Below, one piece after another: positions 57,505 through 64,000 of a DNA stretch of 64,000 nt (the stretch's first letter is position 1; every line of letters starts with the position of its first letter). A program made the position numbers and the translations under genes. A model generated the notes under the pieces. It did not search any database. It had not been told where the DNA came from and worked only from the letters and a program-made list of their open reading frames with translations. The stretch covers positions 310,001-374,000 of the forward strand of contig NZ_FLYE01000001.1 of NCBI RefSeq assembly GCF_900093605.1. The letters run 5' to 3'. Source of the DNA: Candidatus Terasakiella magnetica (GTDB taxonomy: Bacteria; Pseudomonadota; Alphaproteobacteria; Rhodospirillales; Terasakiellaceae).

Positions 57505-58569
57505 TTACGTAAACTGTTCTTTTAAATCACCAATTACATCTAGCCCAAACTTTCGGCTAGAAGGAAAATCAAAACTATGTTTTGAGCCGGGCTTATCTTC
57601 CGGTGTGGAAAGACTCCATAAAAGCAACTTTGACTTTAACTCGACCTCTAGATAGTTAAACTGATGATTAGCATCCTTGCCGATCCAGAAAAGACCGTTT
57701 TCACCAACATTTTGGGCTAATACAGGCGCATAATCTGATGACTCATTATTCAAAGTTGTTGTGTGCTTATTAGATGCTGCAACAATTCCTCTACTCGCTG
57801 TAATCTTCGCTTTATCTAAGTAAAGAAGATTTAGGCTATTGTTGTCATCAATACCTGTCCAGCCAATTAAAATGCCTGAGCCATCACTCGTTTTACAAAT
57901 CGTTGGCGTTTGGTCTGTAAGATAAGCTTGATCACTTCCTGGATTAGGAAAAACCAATCCACCAGATACAGTGTTCATTGCTACATTATAAACAATTAAT
58001 GCGATATTTGATTTTTTTAAATTATCGCCTGTTCCCGTCAGCGCAATAACGACACAGATTTGGTCATCTGATAGACATGCACTCATGCCTGTATTTTTAT
58101 GCAGTGTTGCTGTTATTCCCTTAATTGCATTATTAATATCTAATGGGAATGGGTTATCAAAAATCGTCCAACTTGGCCGAAGGGGAACTGAATAAGGAGT
58201 CAATTTAGACTCTACTTGTCTTGGAAAGAAAATTTTTCTTGCCCCAGCAGATGGACAAACAGCGGCAATTTTTCCAATCGGGCTGTTGGCTTGTATATTC
58301 TCCCAGATTGTACCTAAAGTAGCAGCCACTCTATTTAAATTAGAATATCGACAACAAAGTTTGCCTTCCATATCAAAATAAACCAATGCCCAACGGGCTA
58401 TATTTCCCTCAAACCCTTGGCATTGGATTAGCTTTGGTGTTGCAGAGGTTTTAATCCCCGTTTCTATTGTGTCTTCAAAACTATTAGACCTATGATGATA
58501 ACTTGAAATTTTTATTTCATTATCACCACCAACCCAAGCAACATAGTACCAATTAACTGTATACCCCAC
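57505..58569 (-). CDS. Orphan protein, predicted six-bladed beta-propeller
   Basis: I do not recognise a named family. The 354-aa sequence has a recurring W-x-G-x-D/N element: WVGGDN (12), LTGTGDN (177), WTGIDDNNSLN (237) and WIGKDANHQFN (295), spaced about 58-60 residues. 354 is six times 59, so six blades of about 59 residues are plausible, as in lectin or sialidase-like propellers. No signal peptide or membrane helix is seen. The start is GTG with AAAGGAG 8 bases upstream. The gene looks more AT-rich than its neighbours, hinting at recent gain. Function is unknown. Confidence 0.75.
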   Translation of the reverse strand: MGYTVNWYYVAWVGGDNEIKISSYHHRSNSFEDTIETGIKTSATPKLIQCQGFEGNIARWALVYFDMEGKLCCRYSNLNRVAATLGTIWENIQANSPIGKIAAVCPSAGARKIFFPRQVESKLTPYSVPLRPSWTIFDNPFPLDINNAIKGITATLHKNTGMSACLSDDQICVVIALTGTGDNLKKSNIALIVYNVAMNTVSGGLVFPNPGSDQAYLTDQTPTICKTSDGSGILIGWTGIDDNNSLNLLYLDKAKITASRGIVAASNKHTTTLNNESSDYAPVLAQNVGENGLFWIGKDANHQFNYLEVELKSKLLLWSLSTPEDKPGSKHSFDFPSSRKFGLDVIGDLKEQFT

Positions 58570-58662
58570 AGCAAAACTCCTTTTAAGTTTATTAAGTCAT
58601 AATTTTAATCTTTAAATTGTAGCTGTGCGAACATATAATCTTCTATTTTGTTAAAAAATCAA

Positions 58663-58703
58663 AAACAAAAAAACCGTGAGAAGTTTCCCTCTCACGGTTT
58701 TTT
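58663..58703 (-). terminator. Terminator of gltA
   Basis: AAAACCGTGAGA (58670-58681) pairs with TCTCACGGTTTT (58690-58701). Read on the minus strand the stem ends in TTTTTTTGTTTTTG; the plus-strand reading also has a short T-run. Confidence 0.9.
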
Positions 58704-58730
58704 GTAGATACGGAAGGCTGTCCGTAGTTC

Positions 58731-60029
58731 TTAGCGCTGATGTAGCGGAACGAACTTACGATCAACATCACCTGTATAAAGCTGACGTGGACGACCGATA
58801 CGCTGAGATGGATCTTCGATCATCTCTTGCCACTGTGCAATCCAACCCGTTGTACGAGCCAGAGCGAACAGAACCGTAAACATAGACGTTGGGATACCCA
58901 TGGCTTTCAAGATGATACCAGAGTAGAAGTCAACGTTTGGATAGAGTTTCTTCTCGATGAAGTAGTCGTCTTCCAAAGCGATTTTCTCAAGCTGCATAGC
59001 AATATCAAGAAGTGGCTCATCTTTAATGCCAAGTTCGCCAAGAACTTCGTGACAAGTTTTCGCCATGATCTTCGCACGTGGATCGAAGTTTTTGTAAACA
59101 CGGTGACCAAAGCCCATAAGACGGAACGGATCGTTCTTATCTTTAGCTTTTGCAACGAATTCACCAACACGATCAGCAGTGCCGATTTCTTGCAGCATGT
59201 TCAATACAGCTTCGTTCGCACCACCGTGGGCAGGGCCCCACAGACAAGCGATACCAGCAGCGATACAAGCAAATGGGTTTGCACCAGAAGAACCCGCAAG
59301 ACGAACTGTAGAAGTCGAAGCGTTTTGTTCGTGGTCAGCGTGCAAAATAAGGATACGGTCCATCGCTTTTGCAAGTACTGGGTTTACTTTGTACTCTTCA
59401 CATGGTGTTGCGAACATCATGTGCAGGAAGTCTTCAGCATAACGCAGGTCATTGCGTGGGTACATGAACGGCTGACCAACTGAATATTTATAAGCCCAAG
59501 CCGCAATTGTTGGCATCTTAGCGATCAAACGATAAGAAGAAACCATACGGTGGTGTGGGTCATTGATGTCCAATGAGTCGTGGTAGAATGCAGACAATGC
59601 ACCAACAACACCAACCATGATCGCCATTGGGTGAGCATCACGACGGAAACCGTCGAAGAACTTGTGCAGTTGCTCATGAACCATCGTGTGCATAGTGATG
59701 TCATTTTCGAACTTGGATTTTTCTTCCATGTTCGGCAATTCACCCTTCAACAGAAGGTATGCAACTTCCATGAAGTCACAGTTTTCAGCCAAATCTTCGA
59801 TTGAATAACCGCGGTGTTGCAAAATACCCTTATCACCATCGATGAAAGAGATTTTGGATTCACAAGAACCTGTAGACGTAAAGCCTGGGTCATATGTGAA
59901 ATGATCTGTATCTGCATAAAATTTGCGTACATCAACAACATCTGGGCCAACAGCTGATTCCATTACTGGCAATTCGAAAGATTTACCAGACTGGTTATCC
60001 GTAAGCGTGAAGGACTTCTTATCACTCAT
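58731..60029 (-). CDS. gltA: Citrate synthase, type II hexameric form
   Basis: Citrate synthase condenses acetyl-CoA and oxaloacetate. Active-site histidines lie in [19 protein letters not shown] and [18 protein letters not shown], and the catalytic aspartate region is near the C-terminal [11 protein letters not shown]. The N-terminal extra domain is typical of the NADH-sensitive proteobacterial type. The length is 432 aa. AAGGGG lies 8 bases before the ATG. It is followed by its own terminator and lies downstream of gltX on the same strand. Confidence 0.98.
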   Translation of the reverse strand: MSDKKSFTLTDNQSGKSFELPVMESAVGPDVVDVRKFYADTDHFTYDPGFTSTGSCESKISFIDGDKGILQHRGYSIEDLAENCDFMEVAYLLLKGELPNMEEKSKFENDITMHTMVHEQLHKFFDGFRRDAHPMAIMVGVVGALSAFYHDSLDINDPHHRMVSSYRLIAKMPTIAAWAYKYSVGQPFMYPRNDLRYAEDFLHMMFATPCEEYKVNPVLAKAMDRILILHADHEQNASTSTVRLAGSSGANPFACIAAGIACLWGPAHGGANEAVLNMLQEIGTADRVGEFVAKAKDKNDPFRLMGFGHRVYKNFDPRAKIMAKTCHEVLGELGIKDEPLLDIAMQLEKIALEDDYFIEKKLYPNVDFYSGIILKAMGIPTSMFTVLFALARTTGWIAQWQEMIEDPSQRIGRPRQLYTGDVDRKFVPLHQR

Positions 60030-60141
60030 AGAGACATCCCCTTAATTAAATTGGTTGAACTTGATTGCTCAACACAAGTGAACTGACTTAACATTTATAA
60101 TTATTAGTGCAGACAATACTGCGTATAAGTCAAAAAAACAA

Positions 60142-61554
60142 TTACTCTCCTTGATTTTCAGGCTCGCTTGTTAAGCGACGCACTGTTTCGTCATGGCCTA
60201 ACACAGCCATAACTTCAAAGACAGACGGCGAAACGGTTGAACCTGTCAATGCAACGCGGATGGGTTGGGCGATTTTACCCAAACCAACTTCTTGCTTTTC
60301 AGCCAAGGACTTAGCTGCATTTTCAAGGTTTTCCTGTGTCCAGTCAGACACAGTATCAAGGCTTGCCACAAACTGCGCTAACAATTCCTTGGCATTGCCT
60401 TTATTCATAAGTTTCAAAGCTTTGTCATTATAGGTAAAGGGCAGGGCGCGCATATAAAAGCTTGCGCTTTCTGCCAGTTCCAACAAAGTTTTGGCACGTT
60501 CTTTTAGTCCGGGCATACCAGCTACAAGCCAGCTTTCACCCTCACTATTAAATTTCTCGCCCAATTCAGCTTTCATCAGCGGCAAAACAAGCTCGGCAAG
60601 TCGCGCATCGTCTGATTGGCGGATATAATCAAAATTCAAAGCCGTCAGTTTGGCCGTATCAAAGCGTGCTGGCGCTTTGCCGATACCATCAAGATCAAAC
60701 CATTCAATGGCTTTATCGCGTGGAATAAATTCTTCATCCCCACGGCCCCAACCAAGGCGCAACAGATAGTTACACATGGCTTCCGGCAAAAAGCCTTCAT
60801 CGCGGTAACTCGATGCTGCCAAAGCACCATGGCGTTTAGACAGTTTTTTACCATCTGATCCATGAATAAGTGGAATATGGGCAAACTGCGGTGTTTCCCA
60901 GCCCATGGCATCATAAATTACTTTTTGGCGAAAGGCGTTGGTAAGATGGTCATCCCCACGAATAGCATGGGTGACACCCATATCATGGTCATCAACAACC
61001 ACAGCCAACATATAAGTCGGTGTGCCATCGCCGCGCAGCAAAATCATATCATCGATTTTGTCGTTGGAAACTTTCACGTCACCCTGAACAGAATCTTCAA
61101 TGACTGTCTCACCCTCAAGCGGTGCTTTTAGACGTACAACAGGTTTTACACCTTCAGGCGGTGTCGCATCACTATCGCGCCAGCGGCGATCATAAGCAAC
61201 AGTGCGACCTTGTGCACGGGCCTTTTCGCGCATTTCAGTGAGTTCTTCAGGGGTGCAATAGCAATAATAGGCTTTGCCTTCATCCAGCAATTGCTGGGCA
61301 ACTTCAGCATGGCGCTCACGGCGGTCAAATTGTGAAACGGCGTCACCGTCCCAATCAAGACCCAGCCAGTTTAAGCCTTCATAGATTTTTTCTACCGCAT
61401 CGTCGGTTGAACGCTCACGGTCGGTATCTTCAATTCTAAGAAGGAATTTACCATTATGACGACGGGCATAAAGCCAGTTAAAAAGGGCAGTGCGCGCCCC
61501 TCCAATGTGGAGGTAGCCAGTAGGCGATGGTGCAAATCGTGTAACGACACTCAT
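60142..61554 (-). CDS. gltX: Glutamyl-tRNA synthetase
   Basis: GltX charges tRNA-Glu. The HIGH-type motif is in [13 protein letters not shown] (9-21) and the KMSKS-type motif is KLSKR (237-241). The length is 470 aa. There is no sign of a second glutamyl synthetase here; many alphaproteobacteria have two. It is divergent from comEC by an 83-bp gap. Confidence 0.97.
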   Translation of the reverse strand: MSVVTRFAPSPTGYLHIGGARTALFNWLYARRHNGKFLLRIEDTDRERSTDDAVEKIYEGLNWLGLDWDGDAVSQFDRRERHAEVAQQLLDEGKAYYCYCTPEELTEMREKARAQGRTVAYDRRWRDSDATPPEGVKPVVRLKAPLEGETVIEDSVQGDVKVSNDKIDDMILLRGDGTPTYMLAVVVDDHDMGVTHAIRGDDHLTNAFRQKVIYDAMGWETPQFAHIPLIHGSDGKKLSKRHGALAASSYRDEGFLPEAMCNYLLRLGWGRGDEEFIPRDKAIEWFDLDGIGKAPARFDTAKLTALNFDYIRQSDDARLAELVLPLMKAELGEKFNSEGESWLVAGMPGLKERAKTLLELAESASFYMRALPFTYNDKALKLMNKGNAKELLAQFVASLDTVSDWTQENLENAAKSLAEKQEVGLGKIAQPIRVALTGSTVSPSVFEVMAVLGHDETVRRLTSEPENQGE

Positions 61555-61637
61555 GTAGACAAAATCTTTGTTGTTTCTTTAGTTGTGGCGTTGTGTACCA
61601 TATAAAAAAGAGATGTGCATTAGTTGGTTTGTAAAAA

Positions 61638-63713
61638 ATGTGGTTAAAAAAACGGCAAAAAACGATAAGTCGTTATTTTTCAATGCTTATTAGAACTTTC
61701 AAATCCCAAGAAAAAGATAATTTTTTCCTGTGGATTCCAGTTCTACTTGGTACTGGGATCGCATTTTATTTTGGTATGACCACAGAAATACCTGTTTGGA
61801 CAGGTTTAACTTGCGTAATTATAAGTGGTGTGACCACGTATTATTTGCGCGATTATTACATTGCCTACTTAAGTACTATAGCATTGACTATAGTATTCGT
61901 CGGTTTTTCTTCAGCACAATTGCGCAGCTATTATGTGGATACAAATATCCTCCCTTATAGCTTTGGTCCCGCAGTAATTCAGGGCCGAATCGCTCAGGCC
62001 ACACCCACAGAGAAGGGAGTGAAAATTGTCCTCGATAACTTGCAAATCGCCCGATTGCGCGCAGATCACGTGCCAAGCACCCTGCGATTACATGTAAATT
62101 CAACTAAAAACCAAGTGAGAACAGGTCAATGGGTCAAAGCCCGCGCCATGTTAAAACCACCACCGCAACCTTCAAGCCCAGATGGTTTTGATTATCAACG
62201 CCATGCCTACTTTCAAAAAATAGGCGCCATTGGGTTTAGTTATGGGGCTGTTACAATCCTAAAAGAAACACCAGGTGGTTTTCTCAGCCTGTTTGATGAT
62301 TTGCGCCTTTCTATTCAAGAGCGCATTAGCCAGACCTTTCATGAAGATGATGACAAAGATATCAAAGCCCTTGCCATTGCTTTTCTTACAGGCAACAAAA
62401 ATGTCATTGATGAAGCCACCCACGAAACCGTGCGTATATCCGGCCTTGCCCATCTCTTGGCGATTTCAGGCCTTCATATTGGCTTGGTCAGCTCCATTGC
62501 CTTTTTTAGTATTCGCTTGATTTTAGCCTATATCCCCAACATGGCCTTGCGCTATCCCATTAAAAAATGGGCCGCCGTTGGGGCCATACTCGCAGCCCTT
62601 TTCTTTACATTACTCACCGGGGCGAGCGTGCCAACGGTGCGCGCCTTTATCATGTGCGCAGTTGTCTTTAGCGGCATCTTGCTTGATCGCAAAGCCATCT
62701 CTCTTCGCACTGTGGCCTTAGCCGCCATTGTTATTTTACTGACTTACCCAGAAAGCCTGCTTGGGGCCAGCTTCCAGCTTTCTTTCGCTGCCGTAACAGC
62801 CCTTGTGGCATTTTATGAAAATCGCAAAACCGATTTCAATTCCTTTGCGCCTGTGCGTTATGTGAAAGAGATTTTTAATTCCAGCCTCATTGCCTCAGGC
62901 GCGACCATGCCTTTTGCGGCCTATCATTTTCACCGCATCGCCCTTTGGGGGATTGGCGCAAATCTTCTGGCTATTCCCATCACGGTATTCTGGGTCATGC
63001 CCTTTGGCTTACTCTCACTCGCTTTGATGCCAATAGGGTTTGAATATTTCCCCTTAATGGTCATGGGGTGGGGGATTGAAAGCCTGCTTTGGGTCGCTCA
63101 ACAGACCGCTGAGCTTCCTTTTGCACAACTTTCTATTGAGGCCATCTCAACTGGCTCCCTCATCCTCATCACATTAGGCGGGATAATCGTTTGCTTTATG
63201 ACAGGGCCTTTGCGTCATACTGGCATCGCTGTTCTTATGATTGGTTTAAGCTTTAACCTTTTTAACCAGACACCCGATATTTTGATTAATGGGGATGGAA
63301 AACTCAGTGCTATTCATCAGGAAAACGGGCACGTGCTTATGTCTCAAATGCGCAACAGCAGCTATACCCGAAACAACTGGCTAAAACGCTGGGGAGAGAT
63401 GGATACAGCGGCACAAACATATGATCAACTTTTAGACTGTGATCAACAAGGGTGCCGTTATCTGCATAAATCAACCCAGCAAGTAATTTTTAACCGGCAA
63501 TCCCTTGCCTTAAGAGAAGACTGTCAAAATGCAGACTTGCTGATTACCCCGTTAAATAGCCCGCTCAATTGCCCAAAACCGCACCATATTATTGATGCGC
63601 ACGACCTAAAGACAAAAGGGGCTCATGCCATCTATTTTAACGAGGGTGACATTCATATCGTTTCCGTAAAAGACAAGCGCGGGCAACGCCCTTGGACGGT
63701 TTACGGGGATTAA
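61638..63713 (+). CDS. comEC: ComEC/Rec2 family DNA uptake channel protein
   Basis: ComEC carries single-stranded DNA across the inner membrane during transformation. The 691-aa protein has N-terminal helices and an OB-like domain (about 100-190), then the Competence core: LLAISGLHIGLVSSIAFF, LLTGASVPTVRAFIM and LLGASFQLSFAAVTALV. The C terminus (after about 550) has no HxHxDH nuclease motif, so the metallo-beta-lactamase-like part appears degenerate. It is in the conserved gltA-gltX-comEC-lexA cluster. The start ATG has little Shine-Dalgarno support. Confidence 0.9.
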   Translation: MWLKKRQKTISRYFSMLIRTFKSQEKDNFFLWIPVLLGTGIAFYFGMTTEIPVWTGLTCVIISGVTTYYLRDYYIAYLSTIALTIVFVGFSSAQLRSYYVDTNILPYSFGPAVIQGRIAQATPTEKGVKIVLDNLQIARLRADHVPSTLRLHVNSTKNQVRTGQWVKARAMLKPPPQPSSPDGFDYQRHAYFQKIGAIGFSYGAVTILKETPGGFLSLFDDLRLSIQERISQTFHEDDDKDIKALAIAFLTGNKNVIDEATHETVRISGLAHLLAISGLHIGLVSSIAFFSIRLILAYIPNMALRYPIKKWAAVGAILAALFFTLLTGASVPTVRAFIMCAVVFSGILLDRKAISLRTVALAAIVILLTYPESLLGASFQLSFAAVTALVAFYENRKTDFNSFAPVRYVKEIFNSSLIASGATMPFAAYHFHRIALWGIGANLLAIPITVFWVMPFGLLSLALMPIGFEYFPLMVMGWGIESLLWVAQQTAELPFAQLSIEAISTGSLILITLGGIIVCFMTGPLRHTGIAVLMIGLSFNLFNQTPDILINGDGKLSAIHQENGHVLMSQMRNSSYTRNNWLKRWGEMDTAAQTYDQLLDCDQQGCRYLHKSTQQVIFNRQSLALREDCQNADLLITPLNSPLNCPKPHHIIDAHDLKTKGAHAIYFNEGDIHIVSVKDKRGQRPWTVYGD

Positions 63714-63733
63714 AGCGTGCAGACACAAAGCCC

Positions 63734-64000
63734 TTAATATTTACGGATCAACCCAACAAGACGACCCTGAATTCTCACTCGTTCTGGCTGAAAGGTGCGG
63801 GTTTGATAAGCTGCGTTTGCAGGCTCCAGCGCAACAGCGCCGCCTTTGCGACGCAATGTCTTTAAAGTTGCTTCTTCCTGATCCACAAGTGCCACAACAA
63901 TGGCACCATTTTCTGCTGTGGTACATTTCTGGATCACAACCGTATCACCATCATTGATACCTGCTTCGATCATGGAATCACCTTCAACTTCCAACGCATA
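63734..64000 (-). CDS. lexA: LexA repressor, C-terminal part (cut by window edge)
   Basis: 88 codons and the stop are in the window; the DNA-binding half lies beyond 64000. LexA represses SOS genes and cleaves itself when RecA is activated. The serine of the S24 dyad is in [13 protein letters not shown] and the lysine in [10 protein letters not shown], followed by VALEPAN and [10 protein letters not shown], all matching E. coli LexA. It converges on comEC with 20 bases between the stops. Confidence 0.95.
   Translation of the reverse strand, partial: YALEVEGDSMIEAGINDGDTVVIQKCTTAENGAIVVALVDQEEATLKTLRRKGGAVALEPANAAYQTRTFQPERVRIQGRLVGLIRKY

Noticed and set aside
58827-59483. 218-codon plus-strand frame opposite gltA
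   Set aside because: It is a shadow of the well-supported citrate synthase gene and has no recognisable protein features.

Overview
The window is a gene-dense stretch of an alphaproteobacterial chromosome with moderate GC. The evidence is the gene order: tig-clpP-clpX-lon-hup, a 14-gene nuo operon ending in birA-coaX-rnj-mce, proS-lolCE-lolD-dnaE, rpsB-tsf-pyrH-frr-uppS-cdsA-dxr-rseP-bamA-skp-lpxD-fabZ-lpxA-lpxI-lpxB, and gltA/gltX/comEC/lexA. The short prolyl-tRNA synthetase, LpxI instead of LpxH, RNase J and a biotin ligase without a DNA-binding domain fit the same group. A Rhodospirillales-type marine or freshwater bacterium (Terasakiella-like) is my best guess; the sequence alone does not fix the genus.

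Layout. 1-1764: the 5' end of a D-amino-acid dehydrogenase gene, divergent from an NAD(P)HX repair enzyme. 1844-8783: tRNA-Leu, then protein quality control (trigger factor, ClpP, ClpX, Lon) and the nucleoid protein HU, each with a clear intrinsic terminator. 8921-9512: two identical tRNA-Val genes and tRNA-Asp. 9517-9663: a candidate structured RNA. 9761-23915: complex I genes nuoA to nuoN, tightly coupled, with an 18-codon mini-ORF in front of nuoJ. 23916-27569: birA, coaX, rnj, mce. 27635-29162: four small genes, only one (tag) with a recognised function. 29239-32506: proS and the lipoprotein-export ABC transporter. 32565-36755, minus strand: an adenylate/guanylate cyclase followed by a four-gene coupled operon of two DUF1538-like membrane proteins, a PII-like protein and a CBS-domain protein. 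36876-40972: dnaE and a DEDDh exonuclease. 41045-55802: translation factors, nucleotide, isoprenoid and phospholipid enzymes, then outer-membrane and lipid A biogenesis, and a glyoxalase. 55803-57413: a divergent argP/argO-like pair. 57505-58569: an AT-rich orphan gene predicted to encode a six-bladed beta-propeller. 58731-64000: gltA, gltX, comEC and the C-terminal part of lexA.

The best leads for undescribed biology are: (1) the DUF1538-DUF1538-PII-CBS operon, which looks like a two-subunit membrane transporter controlled by two ligand-sensing proteins; (2) a multi-helix RNA candidate between tRNA-Asp and nuoA; (3) an rpsB leader with two abutting hairpins, the second of whose loop is complementary to the ribosome-binding region, as expected for autoregulation by protein S2; (4) the nuoJ-coupled mini-ORF; and (5) the orphan propeller gene. 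No rRNA, CRISPR array, prophage or insertion sequence was seen. All structures were paired by eye, and no database search was possible.
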